From a virus, in IMG/VR virus record IMGVR_UViG_3300043427_001768, positions 1 to 30,908 of that record: a stretch of 30,908 nt of DNA; one strand, 5' to 3'. Both the position numbers and the translations under genes were made by a program. Shown in pieces: positions 20,493 to 27,921 of the stretch. The notes under the pieces were generated by a model. It ran no database searches. It was not told the DNA's origin and saw nothing but the letters and a program-made list of their open reading frames with translations. Position 1 is the stretch's first letter. The number at the start of each line of letters is the position of its first letter.

Positions 20493-22790
20493 ATGCAATT
20501 ATCGGCAACGCATGAGACAGAGGACGCGACGATGCTGCTGGCCTACGCGACAGGGGGCGCTACCGACACAACGCTGATCCCCAAAAGCTACACGTGGGAG
20601 GGCTTGTGCGACCGGCTCATGTCCCCGCGCGTCGGGAACAAAGACGGCAGCTACTACATCCGGGGCGGGAAGCTGAAGGCCAACAAGCGCGCGGACGAGA
20701 ATCTGCTGGAAGCGGAGCTTCTCATCTTGGACGTTGACAGCACGTTCGACCCGGTGACGGGCGAGATCAGCGCTGGAGGCCCGCCAATCGACGACGTAGC
20801 GCGCGTCCTCTCGCAGCTAGGCTACACGTTCGTGGGTCACACGTCCCACAGCGCGGCGCCGGAGCAGAATTTCTGGAAATACAGGATCGTCTTTCCTGCG
20901 AAAATGCGCAGCCAAGAGGAGCTTTGCGACTGCCTGGAATATATCATCGCCCAGTTGCACGGCGAGGGCGTCTACATCGCGGACGTTGCGGAGGCGCGTA
21001 GGTGGTCGCAGCCTTGGTTCCTGCCACGGGTGCGAACGGAGGAGGACAAGGCGCACTTCCGCGCGGTGCGATATGACGGTCTCCCGTTCGACGTCGTGGC
21101 GGCCTTGGAATGGGCGCAGGAACGAAAGAAAGCAGACGCAGCGATACACGCCGCCAAGCAGACGGCGCAGGCGCAGCAAGCTCACAGCATCGCCCAGAGC
21201 GCCACAGAAGGCGCAGGAACGGGGTCGGCATCTTTCGCTGCGTTTAACGACAGCGTAGGGCTGGAGGGCGTCAGGAGCGCGCTGGAGGCGGCTGGATATA
21301 GGTTCGGGTATTTCGACAGGCGGCAGCAATGCTACCGCTACATGCGGCCAGGATCTGAGTCGCGAACCTGCGGCGTTGTCGTGTTCAAGGGATCGCAGGG
21401 GCATTGGTGTACGTACTCGCATCACGGCAGCGCGGACCCGCTCAGTGGCCGCGTCTGCGACCCGTTCGATCTCATAACGACGCTGCAATATGGCGGAGAC
21501 AGGAAATCGGCGGCTCGCGCGCTGATCCCGCGCGTGGAGGAGCCGTCTATTGTGGAGCAAATCGCGGCGCGCCAGGCTGCGGGCGAGGCGCGGCCCATGA
21601 CCGACAGCGCCAACGCCGAACCGTTCAATCTACAGCCTGCGGGCGTGGGAACAAGTGAACAGAAAGCAAACGATTTCCAGCTTGAGCATTGGTCGGCAAT
21701 GCAGGACCAGAAGGTGCGCTGGCTCGTACGGGATCTGATCCCTGCTGGCGGTTTCTGCGCGCTGTTTGGCAAGCCCGGCACGTTTAAGAGCTTCGTGGCG
21801 CTTTACCTAAGCGCCAGCATCGCCTGCGGGCGGGAAGCGTTCGGGAACGAGACGGAACAAGCGGCGGTCGTGTACGTGGCCGGAGAAGGCGGCTTTGGCA
21901 TGGGCTCTCGCATGAGGGCGCTACGCAAACTGCACGAGATACCGGAGGACGCGCCCCTCTTTTTCCTGCGCAGGCAGATCAATCTCAGATCGACGCTTGA
22001 TGACGCCACGAAGCTCGTGGACGCCATCAAGGCGCTTAACGTGCCCGTGGGGCTGGTCGTGATCGACACCCTTGCCAGAGCCTTCGCAGGCGGCGATGAG
22101 AACGCCAGCGAGGATATGGGCGCGTTTATGGCTATCGTGGCCGAGATCCAGCGGCTGCTTTCCTGCGCGGCCCTGGTCGTACACCATAGCGGTAAAGATG
22201 AAGCTCGCGGAATGCGCGGCCATAGCTCCCTGTTCGGCGCGATAGATGCGGAACTGGAAGTCACGCGGCTGTCAGCGGACGGGGCCGAGGACCGGATCGG
22301 GCAGCTTCGAACCAGCAAGCAGAAAGACGGTGAGGATAACAAGACGTTCGTCTACCGGCTGCCGCTTGTCTCGGTTTCCGACATTGATCCTGATGCGGCA
22401 TCTCTCGCCGTTCAACCCATGACTAAAGATGAAGCTCAAGCTGTAAGGCCAGCGAAAAAAGGTAAGGCAGGACGCGGAGACGGGACCGGGCAGACACGGA
22501 ACAGGGAGTCGATCAACGAAGGGCTGGCTGTCGCAGCCCTGCAACTTGCGCTCAAGCACAAGCCTTATGAGCCCATGTTCGAGCAGATGAAGGACGCCAA
22601 AAAGGTGGCCCATGAGGACGACTGGTTGTCCTTTTTTCGGACGCTTTACGATCCGGATGGCAAGAAAAAGCCGGAAAGCGCCACTAGGACGTTCAGGGAG
22701 GCCAAAAATGGCCTTTATCCATCCGGAAGGATAAGGTCCCTTAACAAATATGTTTGGATTTCAGAGGCTTATGACGAGGCGGATGGATAA
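20493..22790 (+). CDS. Primase-helicase (AEP-like primase plus RepA-type ATPase)
   Basis: From ATG 20493 the product has 765 residues. The N-terminal part has LLILDVDST with D80 and D82, HTSHS and FWKYRIVFPA, an archaeo-eukaryotic primase-like core. Residues about 255-345 (CYRYMRPG, CGVVVFKGSQGHWCTYSHHG) form a Cys/His-containing linker. Residues about 415-590 are a RecA-fold RepA/AAA_25 ATPase: FGKPGTFKSF (426-433 P-loop), LVVIDTLARAFAGG (Walker B), LVVHHSGKDEARGMRGHSS. It probably primes and unwinds phage DNA. Upstream in-frame TTG starts fall in the terminator and are rejected. Its TAA is part of a 13-bp repeat. Confidence 0.85.
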   Translation: MQLSATHETEDATMLLAYATGGATDTTLIPKSYTWEGLCDRLMSPRVGNKDGSYYIRGGKLKANKRADENLLEAELLILDVDSTFDPVTGEISAGGPPIDDVARVLSQLGYTFVGHTSHSAAPEQNFWKYRIVFPAKMRSQEELCDCLEYIIAQLHGEGVYIADVAEARRWSQPWFLPRVRTEEDKAHFRAVRYDGLPFDVVAALEWAQERKKADAAIHAAKQTAQAQQAHSIAQSATEGAGTGSASFAAFNDSVGLEGVRSALEAAGYRFGYFDRRQQCYRYMRPGSESRTCGVVVFKGSQGHWCTYSHHGSADPLSGRVCDPFDLITTLQYGGDRKSAARALIPRVEEPSIVEQIAARQAAGEARPMTDSANAEPFNLQPAGVGTSEQKANDFQLEHWSAMQDQKVRWLVRDLIPAGGFCALFGKPGTFKSFVALYLSASIACGREAFGNETEQAAVVYVAGEGGFGMGSRMRALRKLHEIPEDAPLFFLRRQINLRSTLDDATKLVDAIKALNVPVGLVVIDTLARAFAGGDENASEDMGAFMAIVAEIQRLLSCAALVVHHSGKDEARGMRGHSSLFGAIDAELEVTRLSADGAEDRIGQLRTSKQKDGEDNKTFVYRLPLVSVSDIDPDAASLAVQPMTKDEAQAVRPAKKGKAGRGDGTGQTRNRESINEGLAVAALQLALKHKPYEPMFEQMKDAKKVAHEDDWLSFFRTLYDPDGKKKPESATRTFREAKNGLYPSGRIRSLNKYVWISEAYDEADG

Positions 22791-22807
22791 GGATGCGGAT
22801 GGATAAG
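22715..22807. repeat. Iteron-like cluster at the end of the primase gene
   Basis: A 20-bp near-palindrome (22715-22734, TTATCC...GGATAA around CCGG, one mismatch in ten pairs) is followed by two 13-bp direct copies of GCGGATGGATAAG (22779-22791 and 22795-22807), 16 bp apart. A shortened GCGGATGGA occurs at 22834. GGATAA/TTATCC occurs four times in 92 bp. This could be an origin, an operator, or sites for the DnaA-like protein. Confidence 0.6.
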
Positions 22808-22834
22808 AGGTCCGACAGCTTATCTCTCCGGAGG

Positions 22835-22868
22835 CGGATGGAGCGCAACCCTTTAGGGTGCGCATCCG
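22835..22868. terminator. Imperfect hairpin between convergent genes
   Basis: CGGAT (22835-22839), GCGC (22843-22846) and ACCC (22848-22851) pair with GGGT, GCGC and ATCCG (22856-22868) around a TTTA loop: 13 pairs with two small bulges. It lies between the primase gene and the convergent HTH gene but has no T run on either strand, so terminator function is only suggested. Confidence 0.4.
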
Positions 22869-22952
22869 CATCCGGAAAGTGTCCGGGGTCTAGAAAGGGC
22901 GTCCGGAGATGCCGATAGACGGAGGCAGCAGACGATTGGATGCCGCCGGTCC

Positions 22953-23348
22953 CTAGCCCGGTTTGTAGATCGGTTTGATCGGACCGGAGGGGATATAGCG
23001 GCGCTTACGGTTGCGAGGGGGAGGAGGAGCCGCAGGGACCGGAGGAGCCGCAGGGATGGTTGCGAGGTCGGCGGATGGCGAGGGAGGGCAGGGAGATGCA
23101 GGATCATCGGGCGCGGTCGGTTCCGGTTCGGGGCGCGGCATGGCGTCGAACGATTGCAAGCCCATTGCGACCAGGGCGCGCCATGTTGGACGCAGCGGGC
23201 GATCTCCGGCCCGGCAATCGCACCAGCGGCGAATCGTGCGCTCGCTGATTCCGATGACGGCGGCAAGTTGTTGCTGCTCCATGCCGCGCGCTTCTAACGC
23301 CGCGCGCAATTCAGACGGGGTTCGCGGGGATTGGTCAAGGCACAGCAT
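22953..23348 (-). CDS. HTH regulator with Pro-rich tail (repressor candidate)
   Basis: The 131-residue product has an HTH near the N-terminus: ELRAALEARGMEQQQLAAVI, GISERTIRRWCDCRAG, then RPTWRALVAMGLQSF. The second half is Pro/Ala-rich and ends with a basic stretch (PRNRKRRYIPSGPIKPIYK). A GGAG stands about nine bases upstream of the ATG. It is the only clear DNA-binding regulator transcribed against the early operon, so a lysogeny repressor role is the best guess, but it lacks a LexA-like peptidase domain. Confidence 0.75.
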   Translation of the reverse strand: MLCLDQSPRTPSELRAALEARGMEQQQLAAVIGISERTIRRWCDCRAGDRPLRPTWRALVAMGLQSFDAMPRPEPEPTAPDDPASPCPPSPSADLATIPAAPPVPAAPPPPRNRKRRYIPSGPIKPIYKPG

Positions 23349-23351
23349 GGT

Positions 23352-23444
23352 TCAGGCTCCGAAAGCAATGGCGAGGATGATGCAAAAGGCGACGAATATG
23401 GCGGCGCCGAGTAGATCGGTTATAGCGCGAATGACAGTGAACAT
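23352..23444 (-). CDS. Micro membrane protein (30 aa) ahead of the HTH gene
   Basis: Read on the minus strand: MFTVIRAITDLLGAAIFVAF followed by CIILAIAFGA and TGA, a single transmembrane helix. GAAAGGGA stands seven bases before the ATG, and the stop is three bases before the HTH start, so the two are coupled. It may be a lysogeny-expressed membrane peptide, for example superinfection exclusion, or an upstream ORF that controls the HTH gene. It is too short for routine calling. Confidence 0.5.
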   Translation of the reverse strand: MFTVIRAITDLLGAAIFVAFCIILAIAFGA

Positions 23445-23488
23445 TTTTGGTCCCTTTCAGGTTGGAACAGTGAGGAGGAGGATAGGAT

Positions 23489-24055
23489 ATGGCTAGGAAG
23501 CTCTCAGATGGCGCAGGAAGGCAGGGGAATGGGTTTGTGGCCGGTCCGGTATGGGTGGAGCAATCGCAGGCCGTCACGGAGGCTCTAAGGCCATTGGATA
23601 GGGTGGCCGTAGAATTTGAGGCCAAATGGGGCGTGGGTCGTCTCCCGCGTTTGGTGGCGCCGGATATGGCGGCGCGCTTTGGTTCGGCGCGAGACAAGTT
23701 GAATGAAGCCATTCGCGAGAATGACGGGGACGCCGTGGCGAAGCGTGCGGCGGTCCTGATCCGGGGCTGGCAAGCGTTGGACAAGGCGGCGCGTGACGCC
23801 GGTTGCGAGGCGTTGCCATTGCGAACAGTGGGCGTGCGGCATGAAGGGCGTTCCTATGTTGTGGCGTGGGATCGCGCGGATGTTCATCACGCGGCGATGC
23901 TTTCTGATGCGCCGGAGAACGTGCTGACGGTTCATGAGCTATTGGTGGCCTATGAAGCGTTGCGGGCGCGTATTGATGGAGTGAAGCAGGCGTTTCCGGG
24001 GGCGGAAGTGGTCCGGGCAGCATTGCCTCCCGGAGGGGATAGCGTTCCGTTTTAG
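23489..24055 (+). CDS. Phage protein of unknown function, 188 aa
   Basis: A very strong ribosome binding site (GAGGAGGAGGATA) precedes the ATG. The product has PVWVEQSQAVTEALRPLDRV, AVEFEAKWGVGRLPRLV, AARFGSARDKLNEAIREN and RHEGRSYVVAWDRADVHHAA. It looks globular and helical with an Arg/Asp-rich surface. No family is recognised. It is divergent from the micro membrane protein, with only 44 bp between starts, and its stop touches the next minus-strand gene. Confidence 0.65.
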   Translation: MARKLSDGAGRQGNGFVAGPVWVEQSQAVTEALRPLDRVAVEFEAKWGVGRLPRLVAPDMAARFGSARDKLNEAIRENDGDAVAKRAAVLIRGWQALDKAARDAGCEALPLRTVGVRHEGRSYVVAWDRADVHHAAMLSDAPENVLTVHELLVAYEALRARIDGVKQAFPGAEVVRAALPPGGDSVPF

Positions 24056-24297
24056 GCAGATTGTCCCGCTATCCGTTCGGCGCGTTCATAGGCTAGTGCG
24101 CTTGACGGATAGCTGTTGCCTATCGCGTCCCATAGCGATGCTGATATCTGCCAAATATCAGAGTGATTTAAATCAAGCGCGCTGAATTTATCGTTCCATA
24201 TTTCAACGTATAGCGAGTTAAGGCGCGACATTTCCTCTGGCGTAAATCCCTCTGTATTTAATTCAGTCATGGGATTGTGCGGCTGGATGATCATCAT
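24052..24297 (-). CDS. Small phage protein, unknown function
   Basis: The 81-residue product contains MTELNTEGFTPEEMSRLNSL, YVEIWNDKFSALDLNHSDIW and a C-terminal SSALAYERAERIAGQ. It is acidic and helical. The start could be 24297, 24294 or 24270; none has a strong ribosome binding site. A 25-bp repeated element lies 16 bases upstream. It overlaps the end of the convergent gene by 4 bp. Confidence 0.55.
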   Translation of the reverse strand: MMIIQPHNPMTELNTEGFTPEEMSRLNSLYVEIWNDKFSALDLNHSDIWQISASLWDAIGNSYPSSALAYERAERIAGQSA

Positions 24298-24312
24298 GGC
24301 TGTGACTTTCTG

Positions 24313-24337
24313 AATTTGCGCGCTTGTGTGCGCGACT
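24313..24337 (-). repeat. 25-bp leader element, copy 1
   Basis: Plus-strand AATTTGCGCGCTTGTGTGCG followed by CGACT; an identical copy is at 25009-25033 and a degenerate one at 24566-24600. Each lies just upstream of a minus-strand start. It can form a 5-bp CGCGC/GCGCG hairpin. Confidence 0.85.
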
Positions 24338-24356
24338 AGGTGAAGGTGGATAGGCG

Positions 24357-24557
24357 TTAGGCTAGATTTTCTTTTACGATTTCTGAGAAAATATCTTCTA
24401 AATCATCGATGCTGACGTTAATGCCTGTATCCGTATGAAACTCATCGGCTAGGTCGTAAGCAGTCAGAACATGAATGAAGTCGGCATCATCCTGCTGCTT
24501 TTCATTAAGCCAGCGTTCGGCAATTCGTGTTGCTGCGGCTTTTACGTGTTTATCCAT
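24357..24557 (-). CDS. Small acidic phage protein, unknown function
   Basis: The 66-residue product starts MDKHVKAAATRIAERWLNEK and continues with ADFIHVLTAYDLADEFHTDT, DDLEDIFSEIVKENLA. It is acidic and helical in its C-terminal half. The degenerate leader element precedes it; no Shine-Dalgarno is strong (AGAAAG about 10 bases upstream). No family is recognised. Confidence 0.6.
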   Translation of the reverse strand: MDKHVKAAATRIAERWLNEKQQDDADFIHVLTAYDLADEFHTDTGINVSIDDLEDIFSEIVKENLA

Positions 24558-24565
24558 CTGGTTTT

Positions 24566-24600
24566 CTTTCTGCGATTGGCGTGATTGCGTGCGCGACTAG
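24566..24600 (-). repeat. Leader element, degenerate copy 2
   Basis: It shares CTTTCTG (24566-24572) and TTGCGTGCGCGACTAG (24585-24600, 15 of 16 bases) with the region of copy 1. It lies directly upstream of the start of the 24357-24557 gene. Confidence 0.6.
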
Positions 24601-24610
24601 GGGGGATGGT

Positions 24611-24994
24611 TTAGTAAACCGGAATACCGCGCGAATAATATGCGTCGGCGTCCTTACCTGCCGGCACATCGCCGGGGCGAAGGATGTGCAACGCGCATCC
24701 GCGCGGATCGCCTTGCACATATGTCGTCAGATTAGGATACCGCGACATAATCACAGCAAGGCGCTTAAGCGCGCCGCGTTCGCGGTCAGGTGCGCGGCAT
24801 ATCTTGCGACCATCGAACGTTGAGTGCCAGAACGGAGCGCCGTCGCCGCGTTCGCCGTCGCGTTGAATAGCGCCGTCGCATTCATGTTCGAACCAGCGTC
24901 GAAGCGTCATGCTAATGCGGCGCAAAGCCTTGGCGTCTTCATAGGCAATGCCGCACGAAATGATTTGAGGGAGATTGTCGCGATTGCGTGCCAT
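24611..24994 (-). CDS. Conserved-looking phage protein, 127 aa
   Basis: The product contains KALRRISMTLRRWFEHECDG, AIQRDGERGDGAPFW, APDRERGALKRLAVIMSRYP and YVQGDPRGCALHILRPGDV, a pattern I recall from many phage genomes as an uncharacterised protein (R.WFE.EC.G.IQRD ... DRE.GAL.RL ... DPRGCAL). Aromatic and Arg/Asp motifs suggest nucleic acid contact, but no function is known to me. ATG 24994 has AGGACAGGAAC upstream, a good ribosome binding site. Confidence 0.72.
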   Translation of the reverse strand: MARNRDNLPQIISCGIAYEDAKALRRISMTLRRWFEHECDGAIQRDGERGDGAPFWHSTFDGRKICRAPDRERGALKRLAVIMSRYPNLTTYVQGDPRGCALHILRPGDVPAGKDADAYYSRGIPVY

Positions 24995-25008
24995 GTTCCT
25001 GTCCTTTT

Positions 25009-25033
25009 AATTTGCGCGCTTGTGTGCGCGACT
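25009..25033 (-). repeat. 25-bp leader element, copy 3
   Basis: Identical to 24313-24337 over 25 bp, lying 14 bases upstream of ATG 24994 on the minus strand, immediately before its ribosome binding site. Confidence 0.85.
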
Positions 25034-25044
25034 TGCGAGGGATT

Positions 25045-25066
25045 GCGCCGCACTAATGCGCGGCGC
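25045..25066. terminator. GC-rich hairpin between minus-strand genes
   Basis: GCGCCGC (25045-25051) pairs with GCGGCGC (25060-25066) across an 8-nt loop. It follows the stop of the 25081-25254 gene on the minus strand. There is no T run, so termination is uncertain. Confidence 0.35.
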
Positions 25067-25080
25067 GGGGAGTGTGGGGG

Positions 25081-25254
25081 TTAGGACAAGTTTTCTCTAC
25101 CATCGTAGCATTCAATTACGTTCCCGCTACGTAGTGACGGTTTCCTATCGGATACGTACCAATCGTTAAGAGCTTTTCTTTCGATTGCGTAATACGGGCA
25201 GTCGTTTTTTTTGCTTTGTGCGTGCGCTTCAAGGATTGCGTCAATCTTTGTCAT
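25081..25254 (-). CDS. Small phage protein, 57 aa
   Basis: ATG 25254 is chosen because GGAGAACGAAA stands just upstream; an in-frame start at 25308 would add 18 basic residues. The product starts MTKIDAILEAHAQSKKNDCP and contains YYAIERKALNDWYVSDRKPS. It is the first of four small minus-strand genes. Function unknown. Confidence 0.55.
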   Translation of the reverse strand: MTKIDAILEAHAQSKKNDCPYYAIERKALNDWYVSDRKPSLRSGNVIECYDGRENLS

Positions 25255-25431
25255 TTTCGTTCTCCGTTGTGCGCCGTTCCGTCTGGCGTGCTTATAGGTA
25301 TAGGTCAATTCGTCCGGTTCGTCTAATCGTTTGTTTCGATTGTTTGGGCGGAATTGATAGGGAGTAAGGGGATTAACCGGATTTAGGTTTATTGGTACGT
25401 TGGCCTTGCGAGTAACTGAATTGAGGTTAAT

Positions 25432-25449
25432 CGTTACGGGCCCGAAACG
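25432..25449. promoter_or_regulatory. 18-bp near-perfect palindrome before the packaging genes
   Basis: CGTTACGGGCCCGAAACG is self-complementary except for one A/A position (8 of 9 pairs). With no loop it is a DNA dyad rather than an RNA hairpin. It lies 35 bp upstream of the TerS start, in the gap between the divergent minus-strand genes and the late genes, where an operator or late promoter control would be expected. The rest of the 25309-25484 gap shows no convincing gene. Confidence 0.4.
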
Positions 25450-25484
25450 TGTGAGTGTTCACTAACTTATGAGCGAGGTTTTTA

Positions 25485-26021
25485 GTGAGCGAATTAGCGC
25501 AGGATAAACCGTTGCGAGACGAGCGAGGGAGGCTGTTGCCGGGACAGCGTTCGCTCAACCGTTCTGGCGTTGCGCCGCGACAGGCGCGGATGCTGCGGGA
25601 CCTGCAATCGCTCACGCCGAAAGCGATTAAAACGCTAGAGCGTTTATTGGATGATCCTAATCCGTCAGCGGCCCTGGGCGCGGCGAAAGAGGTTCTGGAC
25701 AGGAATTTGGGCAAGGTTCGCCAGAACGTACAGGTCGATGTGACCTCTACGCACGTGCTCCACCTCGAAGCATTGCAGCTGCTATCGGAGCGTAAGCGCC
25801 AGCAGCAATCGCAAGCCATTGATATTACTCCACAAGTCACACTAGATAGAAAAGGATTGCATGAGGATCGGAGCGCAATAGACGCGAGCGTGACCATTCT
25901 GGACGTGAGCGCGACCGTGGAAGCCCCCCGGCCCCCCGAAGCCCCGGGGGCGGCTGCATATGCACCCACCCCACCCGCTACCCACGAAAATCCGACAACC
26001 GAACCGGACAAAACGCCCTAG
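25485..26021 (+). CDS. Terminase small subunit-like protein
   Basis: GTG 25485 follows GAGG by six bases. The 178-residue product has a basic N-terminus (RLLPGQRSLNRSGVAPRQAR), a helical SLTPKAIKTLERLLDDPNPS, then AALGAAKEVLDRNLGKVRQ, as in small DNA-binding proteins before TerL, and a disordered Pro-rich acidic tail (PPEAPGAAAYAPTPPATHE). It is expected to recognise the pac or cos site and pass DNA to TerL. Identification rests on the position before TerL and the helical repeat. Confidence 0.65.
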   Translation: MSELAQDKPLRDERGRLLPGQRSLNRSGVAPRQARMLRDLQSLTPKAIKTLERLLDDPNPSAALGAAKEVLDRNLGKVRQNVQVDVTSTHVLHLEALQLLSERKRQQQSQAIDITPQVTLDRKGLHEDRSAIDASVTILDVSATVEAPRPPEAPGAAAYAPTPPATHENPTTEPDKTP

Positions 26022-26069
26022 CCTCGCGACACCCCCACCCCCTCCCCCGGCACGAAAGCCGCCGTTCCC

Positions 26070-27461
26070 ATGACCCAAAAAAATACATTTATTGAGTTCA
26101 TCGAGCTGTACGGCGACGACCCTGTTGGCTTCGTTCGGAACGTTCTGGGAGCGCAGCCGCAGCCGTGGCAGGAGGAGTTCCTAAAGAAGCTGGCGAGGGG
26201 TGCGAGACGCATTAGCGTCAGGGCCGGGAACGGTGCCGGGAAGACGACAACTTGTTCTTGGGCGCTGATTTGGCACATGAGCTGCCGTTATCCACAGAAA
26301 TCTATTCTGACCGCGCCCACCTCCGGGCAGCTTTTCGACGCCCTTTTTGCCGAGCTTAAGTCGTGGTTAAACCGCCTTCCTCCGGTTCTCAAGGATAGCT
26401 TTGAGCTGTTCAGCGACCGCGTTGCGTTCAAGGCCGCGCCGGAGAGCAGCTTCATCAGTGCCAGGACGAGCAGCAGCGAGAGGCCTGAGGCGTTGGCGGG
26501 CGTTCACTCCGAGCATGTTCTGCTTGTCGTAGATGAGGCGAGCGGTGTGCCTGAGGCTGTGTTCGAGGCAGCGACTGGTTCGATGTCGGGCCATTCTGCG
26601 ACGACGATCTTGATCGGCAACCCGACCAGGAACAGCGGGCTTTTTTATAAAACGCATCATGAGTTAGCGAGCGACTGGGACACGATGCACGTCAGTTGCT
26701 TGGAAAATCCTTTTGTTAGTTTGGACTTTGTGAAGCAGATCCGCGCGACGTATGGCGAGGATAGCAATGCTTATCGGATTAAGGTTCTTGGCGAGTTCGC
26801 GCTTGCAGATGACGACACGCTAATCCCGGCTGATTTGGTGGACAGCGCGATGACGCGAGATGTGGTTCCGAACATGACGGACGCTCTTGTTTACGGTTTG
26901 GACGTCGCGCGTTTTGGGACTGATAGGACGGCGCTGTGCAAGAGGAAGGGCAACACGGTTCTGGAGGTGAAGTCCTGGGGCGGTTTGGACCTGATGCAGA
27001 CGGTTGGCGTTGTCGTGCATGAAGCAAAGCTGGACGGTCCTGAAGAGATCTGCGTTGACGCGATTGGTCTTGGATCTGGCGTTGCGGATCGTTTGAGGGA
27101 GCTGGGACTGAATGTTCGCGATGTGAATGTCAGCGAAAGTTCGTCTATGAACCCGAACGCGAACAAGCTGCGGGATGACCTGTGGCTTCAGATGAAGGAC
27201 TGGCTGGCGACTAGGGCGGTAAAGCTGCCGAAGGACGAAACTCTGCGGCAAGAGATTGTCGCTCCAAGGTATAACTTTACGAGCAACGGAAAGATCGTTG
27301 TCGAGTCGAAGGATGGGATCAGGAAGCGTCTTCGGCGTTCCTGCGACTTATCCGACGCAGTGTGCCTGACCTTCGCTGGCAATGCTGCTATGGTAGGTGG
27401 GCGTGGTTCGCATTGGCGTCCTGGCAAACCATTGAGCCGTGGTATTCGGGGAGTTGTGTGA
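26070..27461 (+). CDS. terL: Terminase large subunit
   Basis: The 463-residue packaging motor has Walker A AGNGAGKTTT at 52-61, Walker B LLVVDEAS at 151-158, the coupling segment ILIGNPTR, and an RNase H-fold nuclease with D278 in YGLDVARFGTD, D330 in EICVDAIGLGSG and D429 in CDLSDAVCL. It translocates DNA into the procapsid and cuts it. There is no clear ribosome binding site before ATG 26070; the 48-bp gap is C-rich. The stop overlaps the next ATG. Confidence 0.95.
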   Translation: MTQKNTFIEFIELYGDDPVGFVRNVLGAQPQPWQEEFLKKLARGARRISVRAGNGAGKTTTCSWALIWHMSCRYPQKSILTAPTSGQLFDALFAELKSWLNRLPPVLKDSFELFSDRVAFKAAPESSFISARTSSSERPEALAGVHSEHVLLVVDEASGVPEAVFEAATGSMSGHSATTILIGNPTRNSGLFYKTHHELASDWDTMHVSCLENPFVSLDFVKQIRATYGEDSNAYRIKVLGEFALADDDTLIPADLVDSAMTRDVVPNMTDALVYGLDVARFGTDRTALCKRKGNTVLEVKSWGGLDLMQTVGVVVHEAKLDGPEEICVDAIGLGSGVADRLRELGLNVRDVNVSESSSMNPNANKLRDDLWLQMKDWLATRAVKLPKDETLRQEIVAPRYNFTSNGKIVVESKDGIRKRLRRSCDLSDAVCLTFAGNAAMVGGRGSHWRPGKPLSRGIRGVV

Positions 27462-27763
27462 TGAAGACACCAGCTTGGACGCGCGCTGCCGGAAAGAACC
27501 CCAAGGGTGGGTTGAACGCCAAAGGTCGCGCCTCCTACAAGGCTGCGACGGGCGGGACGCTGAAGCCTCCAGTTAAGTCCGGCGACAATCCGAGAAGGGC
27601 GAGCTTTCTGGCTCGGATGGGCGGGATGCCTGGTCCTGAGCGCGACGAGAAGGGAAAGCCGACAAGACTTCTGCTGTCGTTGCAGGCGTGGGGCGCGAGT
27701 TCCAAGGCTGATGCGAAGAGGAAGGCTGCGGCTATTTCTGCGCGCAACAAGGGGAAGTCCTAA
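27461..27763 (+). CDS. DUF6321-like small phage protein
   Basis: The ATG overlaps the TerL stop (TGATG). The 100-residue basic product starts MKTPAWTRAAGKNPKGGLNA and contains KGRASYKAATGGTLKPPV, KSGDNPRRASFLARMGG, MPGPERDEKGKPTRLLLSLQ and AWGASSKADAKRKAAAISAR, a pattern I recognise as DUF6321 (from memory). It often lies next to TerL and may be a packaging or head accessory, but no role is established. Confidence 0.8.
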   Translation: MKTPAWTRAAGKNPKGGLNAKGRASYKAATGGTLKPPVKSGDNPRRASFLARMGGMPGPERDEKGKPTRLLLSLQAWGASSKADAKRKAAAISARNKGKS

Positions 27764-27915
27764 TGAAGAAGCCGGTCTGGAAGACGAAAGATCCGACGAA
27801 GATGGACAAGAAGCTGTCGCCCGGTCAGAAGGCTTCCGCGAAAGCGGCGGCGAAGAAGGCGGGCAGACCATACCCGAACGCCATCGACAATATTCGAGCT
27901 TCTATGAAAAAGTAG
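27763..27915 (+). CDS. Lys-rich small protein, 50 aa
   Basis: The start overlaps the previous stop (TAATG). The product contains MKKPVWKTKDPTKMDKKLSP, GQKASAKAAAKKAGRPYPNA and IDNIRASMKK; the final PYPNAIDN motif is typical of small proteins found with DUF6321 genes. It is very basic and may bind DNA or the capsid interior. Confidence 0.7.
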   Translation: MKKPVWKTKDPTKMDKKLSPGQKASAKAAAKKAGRPYPNAIDNIRASMKK

Positions 27916-27921
27916 CTTACT

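Noticed and set aside
20817-21560. 247-residue minus-strand frame opposite the primase
   Set aside because: Arg-rich shadow; the plus-strand frame carries clear primase and ATPase motifs.
23335-23784. 149-residue minus-strand frame spanning the repressor-like control region
   Set aside because: It conflicts with the better-supported micro membrane protein and the strong ribosome binding site of the plus-strand gene.
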